Positions 12,304-22,205 of a stretch of 64,000 nucleotides of DNA are shown one piece after another. Both the position numbers and the translations under genes were made by a program. The stretch comes from Magnolia sinica (Eukaryota > Streptophyta > Magnoliopsida > Magnoliales > Magnoliaceae): assembly GCF_029962835.1 (NCBI RefSeq), contig NC_080574.1, positions 23,968,001-24,032,000 of the forward strand. The letters run 5' to 3'. The first letter of the stretch is position 1, and each line of letters starts with the position of its first letter. Under the pieces are notes generated by a model. The model saw nothing but the letters and a program-made list of their open reading frames with translations. It made no database searches and had not been told where the DNA came from.

Positions 12304-12800
12304 CTAGCTAGCGATCCTAAGCTCAATCTTTTGAAGGATGGGGAGAATATGGAGGTACCAAATCCTGCCTCTGTGGAGAGGAACACCCAGGTACGTGAAA
12401 GGGAGAGAGCCTGGCTGGAAGCCTGATATGCGGGCGACTTGCTTGGTTATGGAGGGGGTTGCTTTCTTAGCTAGGATGAAGCAGCTCTTAGCCGGATTGA
12501 CTTTCTGACCAGAAGCCTGCTCATAGGAATGGATGAAAGTGAGGAGGGAACGAATCGATGAGCTCCTGCCATTCAGAAAGATAATGGTATTGTCAGCAAA
12601 AAGCAAATGGGATATAATGGGGTAGCCTCGGGGGAGGCTGAATGGAGGGCATCTCCTGGAGAGGAAGAGTTCCCTAAGGCCCCGAGAAAGGACTTCGGCC
12701 GTAATAATGAAAATGGCTAGAGATAGAGGGTCTCCCCGACGAAGACCCCTGGAAGACTGAAAGAAACTGAAAGATTCCCCATTGATGGGGATAGAGAACC
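12304..12800 (-). pseudogene. LINE A reverse transcriptase fragment
   Basis: The minus strand reads an RT palm. Its upstream part has SSRGLRRGDPLSLAIFI. It runs into the catalytic box LLFADNTIIF and then a thumb with SGQKVNPAKSCF and PFTYLGVPL. In L1-type RTs the box normally has two adjacent aspartates. Here the second is Asn, so the active site is lost. The fragment begins inside the domain at the 5' truncation point. A frameshift separates it from the downstream RNase H frame. Confidence 0.9.
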
Positions 12801-12807
12801 AACACGG

Positions 12808-12820
12808 CAGATAGTATCAT
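12808..12820 (-). repeat. LINE A target-site duplication, 5' side
   Basis: The second exact copy of cagatagtatcat, directly next to the truncated 5' end of LINE A. Confidence 0.92.
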
Positions 12821-12890
12821 GGTGGGGAGAACTATGTTGTATGGGTTCAACGTCATACACATAGTGTTCGACTCCAACTTTTAAAGTGGC

Positions 12891-12901
12891 TAATAATAAT
12901 G

Positions 12902-12961
<60 letters not shown>

Positions 12962-12962
12962 T
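12891..12962. repeat. (AAT)n microsatellite
   Basis: About 24 AAT units with one early interruption (gat). It probably grew from the A-rich tail of the SINE interrupted by LINE A. Confidence 0.9.
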
Positions 12963-13209
12963 GAGGATATCTTTGTAATTTTCATCCTCTCAAATGCAAA
13001 TTATGGAAATTTCAATTAGTCAAGGTATTGTTTGGTAAATTCAGATATCTGGTGAAATTTTGCTGTAGATCATTTAAAAAAAATAAAAAATAAAAAATCG
13101 AGTATCACATGAATTTTCCTGAAAAGTCCAAAGAAGCAAAAGCTCATTATGTATATCCCACTTAAGAACTGATGGACTTTGTCCATAAAATGGTTGTTTG
13201 GCATTTTGC

Positions 13210-13865
13210 TCCCAGGTGCTTTTGTGAAATAAGAAGCCAAAAAGGATAAAATAGGTCTTTTATGAACATTAAGCTCTTCCCTTGTGACCCATGAGTGAAT
13301 TGGCTCAGTGCACTCTCAGTGGGAAATGAGGCACATGCGTGCAAGATCAGAGCTGCTCATCAGCGGTTGTGTCGAAAGTCAGCAAATCTTAATCATCAGG
13401 TGGCTACGAATGTACAGGATCTTTGGACTTCGGACTAGCCTTAGGCTGAATCCCTACTCAGTATTGATTCGTGTTGGGATTCAAGGACGGTTTTAAGCAG
13501 CAAACAACGACGTTACTAAGGACCAAGGGCCATACGCGGGGGTGAGTACTCAAAGCTGCTTGCTTTGGTGAATGTCTAGGTTTTTTTTTTTTTTTTTTTT
13601 GAACTCTTTTGAGTAGGTATGTAATTGAATGGGAAATTTCTTTACCTCCCAATTTCTAATGGATCCAGATTTTGATCAATTTGTTTAATTTTTTATTTCA
13701 CACTTAGTGGCCCACCTGATAATCATATATCATCTTTTTTTTTTTTCCAGTCGTGGTATCTACATGATTGGGATTGCCTGATGAGCGGCTCTGATCTTGC
13801 ACACCAATTCACTTACAAAGTGCACTTAATGCAGAGCATTTGTCAAAGTGAAAAAGCACCTAAAA
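13210..13865. mobile_element. Foldback MITE-like element
   Basis: The left arm has aggtgcttttgtg (13213), gtgaattggctcagtgcac and gcaagatcagagctgctc (about 13340-13357). The right arm carries the inverse: gagcggctctgatcttgc (13783-13800), caccaattcacttac and gtgaaaaagcacct. The loop includes a poly-T run at 13579. The pair makes one large imperfect hairpin. Outer ends and a target duplication could not be set. 13866-14325 holds nothing recognised. Confidence 0.55.
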
Positions 13866-14325
13866 TATTTTGTTTATGTATTTTAGTAAAAAATCTCATT
13901 AATTTCAAGCTTTTCCGGAGTCAATACTGATAAGAAATACAAAAATCTATGTTCTTATTTTCTCTATCCAAATCATGAGGCTGGTTCCAATAAAAATGTT
14001 GTAGACAAGTTTATTAATTCTTTATTCAACCATGTCGAAAAATATTTGACTGCTTATGCGGGCTATTATTTGGAATGTACCCTATAAAGTCTTTTTTTTT
14101 TTTTAGGTGGGAGCCCACCACCAATAACTTTGTTGATGTGGAAAAATATATATAACAATTCGGGTGGGCCCTACAAAAAGGAAGAGGCCCACCTATCCTA
14201 TAAACTATATATATAAAAAAAGAAACTTGAACAAATGGACCATGGCAAAGAAGGAAAAAGAGGGGAGAACACAACCACCTTGGAGCTCTATCATATGGTA
14301 AAAGTAAGCAAAAATAAGCAACCCC

Positions 14326-14757
14326 ACACAAGCCCAGTGTAAAAATACATCTGCATTAATCACCCCCAGTGAGAAGTCTCCAACACGAGACTTCCCGTTC
14401 TGATACCACTTTGATGTAAGACAATTAACCACTTGTTCTAAAAACTCAAACTAATAGAGTATAGCAAATTAATCCCTTTATCTCATAGCTTAAGCCCCAC
14501 ATCGCATGGGTTGGGACGTTAGCCGAACCCCCTCATGGGCCCTGCTTCACATGGGTTTCGCTTCACACAAGCCACCCACTTCACATGGGTGGGGCCTACC
14601 TCACACGAACCACCCGCTTCACATGGGTGGGGCCTGTCTCACATGAGCCGCCCACCTCACATGAGCTGCCCACCCTGAGTGTGCCCTTGCATCCCACATC
14701 CCACAGGCAACCCCACTCAAGCCCGATGTGAAAATGCCCATGCATTATTTACCCAAC
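14326..14757 (-). repeat. TRIM-like or other short terminal-repeat element
   Basis: Two diverged direct repeats, one with cacaagcccagtgtaaaaat and gcattaatcaccccc (14334-14375), the other with ctcaagcccgatgtgaaaat and gcattatttaccc (14714-14754), enclose about 330 bp. Next to the first is tctgatacca (about 14399-14408), complementary to the 3' end of initiator tRNA-Met as in retroelement primer sites. A TG-starting sequence (tgatgtaagacaattaacc) follows it. The interior has small tandem variants of cttcacatgggtggggcc. The element truncates LINE B at its left end. The class is uncertain. Confidence 0.4.
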
Positions 14758-14992
14758 CCTCATTGGGCCTTCTCCACTTGACCAACAACAAGCATATGGA
14801 AACTTGGTGGAACTTGCCAATGCCTAAAATATGGAGAGCCATCTTTTGCGAGACCTCGGTGGCTTTCGGAGTAGGAAGGTATTCTCCAATCAACCTCATA
14901 TACTTTTGAACTCGAACAATAACGTTATCCGCATTTATAGTTTTCCCCTCAAAACGGTTTTCATTTCTTTTAGCCTACACCTCCCAGGTAAT
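14757..14992 (-). pseudogene. LINE B fragment 4: linker just before RNase H
   Basis: The minus-strand reading has AKRNENRFEGK, NADNVIVRVQKYMRLIGEYL and then VKWRRPNEGWV. This matches the region just before the RNase H domain of plant L1-type LINEs. RNase H itself is cut off where the repeat at 14326-14757 begins. On the other side the reading is interrupted by the solo LTR at 14993 and resumes at 15706. Confidence 0.7.
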
Positions 14993-15705
14993 TGATGCAG
15001 GGATGGACATGATGAGGTCGATCACCGTCTTCCTCAGGGATAACTACTCCGAATCCATGGAGCATCTCTAGAATCCTCATAGAGATTCCTTGAATCCATG
15101 AGGAAAAAATAAGAAAAATAGAAATAAATTGATTGATGATAAAAATGAATTTAGAATCCTTTAAATAGTGATATCTAACCTAGGAAGAAGTTTCATAATC
15201 AAACTCCAACTCAAACTCCCTAAAAACATAACTTATTGACTTACTATAAATAGTAAACTTACTATTTATAGACGATCATGATTTCTACTAGACTTCATGG
15301 TTTTCGGCCAAAAATAGTATGTATCCAATTTGGCCTAACCACATTATTCTCCTAATTTTTCTAATCCCTTTCCATGTTGGGCACGACTCCTAAAGCTCAA
15401 AGGATCAAGAGTTATGATCAAACTAAAACTTACTATAAATAGTAAAAACAAAATTAAAATGGACTTTTGACTGTTGATCTAATGGAATCTCACAAATTCG
15501 GCATAGGCAACCCAACATAGTTGTGTTGGTTGGCTAAAGTAGCTTCTCCTACCCCAAAATCATATATGGTATGTCGAATAACTCATTCCGGTTTGTGAGA
15601 TACGCCTGCTTTAGGGTTCTGACGGTCCTGATCACTTCCGCCTCCGATCGGGCCTTCTCTGGTCCATCTTGGCCATGAAAGTGTCCACTATCTGCTCTAC
15701 ATCCA
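14993..15705 (-). mobile_element. Solo LTR of the chromovirus-like family, in LINE B
   Basis: It starts TGATGCAGGGATGG and ends CTCTACATCCA, about 713 bp, homologous throughout to the other copies and containing the roughly 22-bp tcgatcaccgtcttcc segment. Flanks are gtaat on the left and agtaa on the right, so a 5-bp duplication is only partly preserved (gtaa core). LINE B reading frames continue on both sides. Confidence 0.82.
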
Positions 15706-16332
15706 AGTAAGGGGTCAAGCCTGAAAGAATAGAGAAACAATCAGAGGCAGCATCTGTTGACCACCAATTGTTAGCCCCACACCTTGACCTACCCCAACAT
15801 GGATATTAAACAAACCACTGAAATGATTCCATGCCTGGGGTGCCAGAGCTCCAGTTGAGAAGGGATGATACAAAGTTTCTTCTTGAGGAGATGAATCAAG
15901 ATCCTACCTGCAACAACAACACTTTGAGGCCATCTGAATGCCTCTAGCTTTCACCCTCTCATCAACAAGGATAGCCCTCTACAACACTTTTCAGCTAAAT
16001 AATGCAATTTTCGGTGGCAACTTGGCATGCCAAACCTATTTTTCCCACACTTTACGCTCTTCTTCAACCCTGTTTTGTCTCCACACTGAGCTAACCGTGA
16101 ATTCTCCATTAGGGGAGCCAATCCACACACACTTGTCATCTCCAACCAAAGTGCATAACCTCTCCTCATTGATATGATCTAAAACGACTTGTGGTAGAAC
16201 TATCTCAAGATGAGCATCTTACAAAACTCCATTCAGTCCAAGCACATCTTTCACCTGAATATGAGCGAGGTTTTCAGGTGGTTGTCTGATCCTCCAAGAA
16301 GACAAAGGTCCCAGTCTTGGCCGGTCACTTTC
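15706..16332 (-). pseudogene. LINE B fragment 3: zinc-finger (zf-RVT) region
   Basis: The minus strand reads VWHAKLPPKIALFS, AILVDERVKA, a cysteine-rich stretch, then QEETLYHPFS and AWNHFSGLFNIHVG. This is the zf-RVT region that follows RT in plant LINEs. Several stops interrupt it. It ends at the target duplication of the large element at 16333. The upstream part of the same LINE lies beyond that element, from 32003. Confidence 0.75.
16328..16332. repeat. Target-site duplication CTTTC (left) of the 16333-32002 element
   Basis: Exact 5-bp match to 32003-32007. The two sites are 15.7 kb apart and bracket the whole nested complex. Confidence 0.9.
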
Positions 16333-17034
16333 TGACGCAGGGATGAACGTGATGAGGATAACTACTCCGAATCCACGGAGCTACTCTGGACTCCTCACAG
16401 AGACTTTCGAATCCACGAGGAAAGAAAGCAGAAAATAGAAATAAATTCTAATAAATCCGAAATTGATTAATTGATGACTAAAAACGAGTTCACAACCCTT
16501 TAAATAGGGGTACTAAGTAATGGGAAAGAAATTAAGATCAAACTACAACTCAAACTCTTAGAATCCGCGACTTACTATAAATAGTAAACTTACTATTTAT
16601 AGACGGTCGTGATGTCTACTAGTGCGCAAGGTTTTCGGCCAAAAATAGTAAGTGTCCTATTTGGCTTCACCAAACCGTTCTCCTAATTATTCTAAGCTCT
16701 TTTCACGTTGGGCACAACTCCTAAAGCCCGACGGATGAAGAGTTATAATCAAACTAAAACTTACTATTTATAGTAAAAATGAAATTAAAACAGGGAAATG
16801 ACCATTGATCCAGGGGTTTTTCGCAATTTCGGGCTGCGTAACCCGGTATATCAGGGTTGGTTGGCTTCAGTAGCTCGTTCTACCCCAAAATCATATATTT
16901 TTCGTCAGATAACTCATTCCGGATTACAAGATACGCCCGATTTAAGGTTCGATGGTTTGGATCACGTCTGTCGTCGACCGGGCCTTTTCTGATCCATCTT
17001 GGCCATGTAACTATCCGCGACCCGCTCTACATCA
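16333..17034 (-). repeat. 3' LTR of the chromovirus-like element
   Basis: 702 bp from TGACGCAGGGATG to CTCTACATCA. It lacks the tcgatcaccgtcttcc segment present in the solo copies, as does its partner at 31300. It contains cttactataaatagtaa and a nearby ttactatttatag (16571-16602), and ttactatttatagtaa again at about 16760. Confidence 0.93.
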
Positions 17035-17049
17035 GTCTCCTCCACTTCT
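17035..17049 (-). other. Polypurine tract of the chromovirus-like element
   Basis: The plus strand reads gtctcctccacttct, so the element strand has agaagtggaggagac directly before the 3' LTR. This is where plus-strand DNA synthesis is primed in LTR elements. The nested Athila begins 12 bp further on. Confidence 0.7.
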
Positions 17050-17061
17050 GGTTCATGATAC

Positions 17062-18372
17062 TGTTCACTCCCCAAGTATAGGGTTGTGATGTAGTAATAA
17101 ACTCGGTGAGACCGAGGTCGAATCCACAGGGACTGAAACTTGTACGTGATCTGGAACTAACTAGATCTAGAACTAGCAAAAGATGTAATCTAAATCAAAA
17201 TAGAATTTAAAGAATAATTGTGAAATAAATTATCTAAAACCTAAGAGAAATCAAAGGTAAGAAACTAGGGATTCAGAGGATCCACTTGTAGAGATCAGGG
17301 AGATCTTACGCCTGCTTCAAGAATCATAGAAATTAACTGAACTTACCTGATATAAGTTTCAAGAGATGAAAGGTATAGGAATTAGAATGGATTCCTTCAC
17401 CAAACCATGCCCAGGAGACAAAGTAGACAACAGAATTAAACTAATTACCAACCAATCAGCATGTTATAAGGGTTATGAAGGGTACCGTCATCCGACCATG
17501 CCCATGAGACTATGGTGAACAACAGGGCTTCCTGACATCATAAACATAAAAAATAATGAAGAAACATGCTCAAAGCCATCGCAGACCTATTGTAATTTTA
17601 GTCATAACAGACCATTAAAAACTGAAAACGTTCCCTTACAATCAACCCAATACCAAGTTCATTCAGTTTAAACAAGAATTAAAGGTATAAAATTCTTCCC
17701 ATCACGCTATAAGCTTCACCCCTTAGCCCTAGCTAAGGGGTTTAGCCTAACATAAACATGATTAGGCTAATCACAATGAAAAAAATAAACATAAATCAAA
17801 ATAAAAAGGAACCTGACAGTTGAAACTCTCTCTCTCTCTCCTGCTCAATCTCCCAGTCCTTCCTCAGCTTTTCCGCTGCTCCCTTCCTTCGGCTGCACTC
17901 GTCCAAGAGTTGGCTTCCTGGTTCCTCCTTTCTCTCTCCTTCTTATAGGTATTGCAATCTGTTGGAGTCGGGAAACTTCATGCGAAAGTCTTCCTTACGT
18001 AACAACATGCGGTGAAGGAAATCCCGTGCGCAGTGGAGTCGGCTGGAGCTTACGCAGTCAGTACGTTACGCAGCAGCCAGCGGAAAACACAAACTCATTG
18101 CGTTTGGGTTGAATGTTCAGGATGGTGGTCATCCAATCTTTCATTCTGGCTTCATGGTTGGGGTCAGGACCACCTGATCGAGCGTGCGGACGGTCCTGAT
18201 CATGGATCCGACCGTGCCCTTGATCACAGAACAGCCCACAGCGTCCGGTTTTCACGGACGCAGGGCCTGCGAAAAACAGAGCACGCTGACATGTTCGGTG
18301 GGCCCCACAAGGATGTTTTTGGAAGAATCAACCCCGTTCATTGTATTCAACTCAAAAAATTAGATGAAAATG
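17062..18372 (-). repeat. Truncated 3' LTR of the Athila element
   Basis: About 1311 bp from TGTTCACTCCCCAAG, matching 24657-25969 with roughly 3% difference by eye. Similarity stops just after aattagatgaaaa. The part corresponding to 25970-26764 is missing, so the LTR has lost the 5' part of its U3. Confidence 0.88.
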
Positions 18373-18469
18373 GAGCGCTGAGTTTACCGTCTTCAGCCAG
18401 ACAAATAACGCAACTACCCTAGTCCTATGAAAGGGATAAACCTACCTATACCTCCATCAGACTAGGAGA

Positions 18470-19486
18470 TCAATCCTGGTAAACAGGAGCAGTCAGGGGC
18501 ATGGACATGCCCTCTGAATCAAATTTCTCGACAAATGGTTTTAATCGATGTCTATTGACTTTAAACTCCTTGCCATTGTCGGGATCTCTTATCTCAACAG
18601 CCCCATTAGGAAAAACAGTAACAACAATGTAAGAGCCAATCCAACGAGATCGAAGCTTATCCGGAAAGAGATGTAATCGAGAATTGTACAAAAGGACCTT
18701 TTGACCAGGCGTGAATGATTTTCGCAAAATGTGTTGGTCATGAAATGCTTTCATCTTGTCCTTGTAAATTCTCGAATTATCGTACGCATCATTCCGGATT
18801 TCCTCAAGTTCATTCAATTGAAGTTTGTGTAGCGAGCCAGCGTTGTCCAGATTGAAATTAAGATTTTTGATCGCCCAGTACGCTTTATGTTCCAGCTCCA
18901 CAGGTAAGTGACAAGCTTTCCCATAGACAAGTCTAAAGGGAGACATTCTAATAGGGGTTTTAAAGGCAGTATGGTATGCCCATAAGGCATCGGTCAATCG
19001 GATTGACCAATCCTTACGATCAGGGTTAACCGTTTTCTCCAAAATGTGTTTAATTTCCCTATTAGAAATCTCAGCTTGCCCACTTGTCTGTGGGTGGTAC
19101 GGGGTGCTCACCTTATGAGAGATACCGTATTTCTTCATTAAGCTCTCAAATGGTTTATTACAAAAGTGTGAGCCCCCATCACTAATGATGGCTCGAGGCG
19201 TTCCGAATCGAGAAAGGATGTTTTCTTTTAGGAATTTAATGACCGTGCGATGGTCATTAGTTCGACACGGAATCGCTTCGACCCATTTAGTGACATAATC
19301 CACGGCGAGCAAAATATATAGATTTCTAAACGATTGGGGGAATGGTCCCATGAAATTGATGCCCCAGTAATCAAATGCTTCAATGATAAGGATGGGATTC
19401 AAAGACATCATATTTCGACGGGACAATGCTCCCAATTTCTGACAATGCTCACAAGCTTTGCAAAACTCATGAGTATCCCTAAACAT
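18470..19486 (-). pseudogene. Athila integrase
   Basis: A 338-codon frame collinear and in phase with the RT-RNase H frame upstream; two stops (near 19559 and 19507) separate them. It has the zinc-binding segment ([12 protein letters not shown]) and the catalytic core with [18 protein letters not shown] and [14 protein letters not shown]. It ends with the C-terminal [19 protein letters not shown] region. Integrase inserts element DNA into the chromosome. The first acidic catalytic residue (codon 19355-19357, residue 44 of this frame) is Asn, through a G-to-A change, so the core triad is broken. The frame ends about 100 bp before the deletion junction with the LTR. Confidence 0.93.
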
Positions 19487-19558
19487 AGTGGGCCAGTAAA
19501 AGCCACACTACAGAATCTTGGCTGTGGTCTTTTTAGCAGAAAAGTAACCACCACAGGC

Positions 19559-20725
19559 CTATGAGTGACAGAAGGAGATGATGCTCTGATGCTCATCGTC
19601 TGGTACACATCTCCTTAGGATTTGGTCTGGGCAATATTTAAATAAATAAGGATCATCCCAGAAAAAGTTGCGCACCTTGGTGAAGAAATTCTTCTTATCT
19701 TGCGCAGTCCACTGTGTCGGTATGGCACCTTTAGCAAGATAATTAGCAATATCAGCAAACCAAGGTGAATGGGAGACTCTGAACAGTTGTTCATCAGGGA
19801 ACATGTCGTTGATATGGGTCGTCTCAAGGGAATCAAAGGTATTAAGGCGAGAAAGGTGATCGGCCACAACGTTTTCTACTCTCTTTTTATCTTTAATTTT
19901 CAAATCAAATTCTTGGAGTAGAAGGATCCACCGTATCAGGCGGGGCTTAGAATCATTCTTAGAAAGAAGATACTTCAGTGCCGCATGATCTGTATAGATA
20001 ATGATCTTGGATCCGATCAGGTAGGACCTAAATTTGTCCAAGGCGAACACTACAGCTAAGAGTTCCTTTTCCGTAGTTGAGTAGTTCACTTGGGCCGGAT
20101 TTAACGTCCTACTCGCGTAATGGATGACGTAGGGTCTTTTATCTTTTCTCTGGCCTAAAATTGCTCCAAGAGCATAATCAGAAGCGTCGCACATAAGCTC
20201 AAAAGGAAGGCTCCAGTCGGGTGGCTGCATGATAGGTGCAGTGGTTAACGTACCCTTAAGCTTGGTGAAAGCTTCCTGACATTGCTCAGTCCACTCGTAC
20301 GGAGCATCCTTTTGAAGAAGATTACATAAAGGACGAGAGAGGAGACTAAAGTCCTTTATGAATCGCCTGTAAAATCCTGCGTGTCCTAAGAAGGATCGCA
20401 CGTCTCTGATGTTCTTGAGTGGAGGTAGGTTAGAGATAAGATCGATTTTTGCCTTATCTACCTCGATTCCCTTGGACGAGATGATATGCCCAAGGACAAT
20501 TCCCTTCTGAACCATGAAATGACACTTCTTCCAATTAAGTACCAAGTTCTTTTCTTCACATCTTTTCAACACACATTTAAGACTTTTCAAGCACTTGCTG
20601 AAAGATGGACCGTAAACAGAGAAATCGTCCATGAAGACCTCTAGATATTGCCCCACCATATCAGAAAAGATACTAAGCATACATCGCTGAAAGGTGACAG
20701 GGGCATTACATAGTCCGAATGGCAT
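19559..20725 (-). pseudogene. Athila reverse transcriptase (palm to connection) and RNase H
   Basis: A 388-codon frame. It starts in the RT palm ([13 protein letters not shown]), carries the catalytic box [10 protein letters not shown] and the [14 protein letters not shown] connection, and continues into RNase H with [25 protein letters not shown] and [11 protein letters not shown]. The active-site aspartates of RT are intact. A frameshift near 20745 separates it from the upstream RT fingers, and a stop of CAG-to-TAG type ends it at 19559. It copies the element RNA into DNA and removes the RNA strand. The protein could not be made whole from this copy. Confidence 0.94.
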
Positions 20726-22205
20726 CCTTCTGTAGGCAAAGGTGCCGTAGGGACATGTTGGTCTTTTCCTGGTCTTCAGGGGCTATCTCTATCTGGTTGT
20801 AGCCCGAATACCCGTCAAGGAAAGTGTAATAAGAATGACCAGCTAACCTTTTCAGGATCTGATCAATGAATGGTAAAGGAAAGTGGTCTTTCCTCGTGAC
20901 GGTATTCAACTTCCTGTAGTCAATGCACATTCTCCAACCAGTAGTGACTCTAGTTGGCACGAGTTCATTATTAGCATTGGCTACGATGGTGATTCCGGAC
21001 TTCTTAGGGACCACTTGAGTTGGACTCACCCATTGACTATCAGATATAGGCTATATGATACCCACGTCCAATAGTTTAAGAACCTCGGCTTTAACCACTT
21101 CCTTCATGTTTGGATTTAGTCTACGTTGTACTTGCCGAGCGGTTTTTGCATTATCCTCAAGATATATGCGGTGAGTACAAATCGATGGATTGATTCCCTT
21201 GAGGTCCGCTATCATCCATCCCAGGGCTCCTTTATGCTCAATGAGAGTATATATGAGCATACTCTCCTGTTCTTTCTCCAGGTGGGTAGAGATCACGACC
21301 CGGTATGTCTCATCTTGACCTAAATAGGTATATTTCAAATCAGAGGGCAAAGGTTTTAGATCAAGCTTCGACGGCTTGAGGTTAGACGGTAGAGGCACTA
21401 CATCAGTTTGTGGAAATTCTTCAAATTGTGGCCTCCACCGGTTAACTTCAAGTACCGGTGCAGTATCAAGCAAGGCGCACGTCTCTCTAATCATGTCATC
21501 ATCAAAATCATGGGAATGAGCCAGGCACGTCTCTAGATGGTCGGAGGATAAGGTTAGAGGTGTCGTATCTTCCACGAAAGAGTTAATCATGTTAATGTCG
21601 TGAAAATCGTCATCATCCTCTGAGTTGCTGCCGTTATTGAAAAAGATGTTTGACTCCAATGTTAAATTTTCAAAAGACATAGTCATGACACCATTCCTGT
21701 AATTGATAATTGCATTTGACGTGGCAAGGAATGGGCGACCAAGAATGACGGGAATCTGAGTGCTCATGTTAATGATGAATTCGGTGTCCAGGATAATAAA
21801 ATCTACAGGGTAGTAAAATCTATCGACCTGGACTAACATATCCTCAATTATCCCCCTTGGTACACAAACAGAGCGATCAACAAGTTGTAGTGTGGTCAGG
21901 GTGGGTTTTAATTCATCCAAACCTAACTGTTTGTATACCGAGTAGGGAATCAGATTTACGCTCGCTCCTAAGTCAAGAAGTGCGTGATCAATTTGATGGT
22001 TCCCGATTACACATGATATAGTTGGGCTACCGGGATCCTTGAATTTCTGTGGCACGTCTTGCTTCAGGATGACACTCACTTTCTCAGTCAAGAAGATTTT
22101 CTTTTGAATGCTTTGCCGTCTTTTGGTCGTGCATAAGTCTTTCAGAAATTTGGCATATGAAGAAATCTGTTTCACGACATCAAGTAGAGGAATGTTAACT
22201 TTCAC
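20706..22205 (-). pseudogene. Athila protease and N-terminal reverse transcriptase
   Basis: Two in-phase frames (22205-21051 and 21029-20706). The first holds the aspartic protease with DLGASVNLIP around residue 80 and VILGRPFLATSNA around residue 155, followed by an acidic linker. An in-frame stop at 21051 comes just before the RT fingers. Those continue with VSPTQVVPKKSG, CIDYRKLNTVTRKDHFPLPF and TFLDGYSGYNQI. The frame shifts near 20757. Asp-Leu-Gly rather than Asp-Ser/Thr-Gly at the protease site is usual for Athila. Confidence 0.92.

Larger units (their letters stand above)
10307..12807 (-). mobile_element. LINE A: 5'-truncated L1-type retrotransposon
   Basis: A 2.5-kb L1-type non-LTR element on the minus strand, bounded by the perfect 13-bp duplication cagatagtatcat. 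Its 3' end is an A-rich tail (T-run at 10307 on the plus strand). The 5' end at 12807 starts in the middle of the reverse-transcriptase palm, so endonuclease and fingers are missing, the usual outcome of aborted target-primed reverse transcription. In order it carries RT palm and thumb, a linker region and a C-terminal RNase H. Stops and at least one frameshift break the frame. The perfect duplication contrasts with the worn coding sequence. Confidence 0.92.
10277..12962 (+). mobile_element. Probable tRNA-derived SINE split by LINE A
   Basis: With LINE A and one copy of its 13-bp duplication removed, the flanks join into about 180 bp. The join has an A-box-like tagtatcatggtgg, a B-box-like gttcgactcc (about 12868-12879), the word gtggctaat, and an (AAT)n tail at 12891-12962. 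The intact SINE at 55865-56020 has the same order (gtttcaac, a B box, gtggctaat, AAT tail). The 5' end is approximate and no flanking duplication of the SINE itself was found. Confidence 0.45.

Noticed and set aside
18012..18422. 136-codon plus-strand frame
   Set aside because: It lies in the Athila LTR; a related shorter frame exists in the other LTR. No protein family is recognised.
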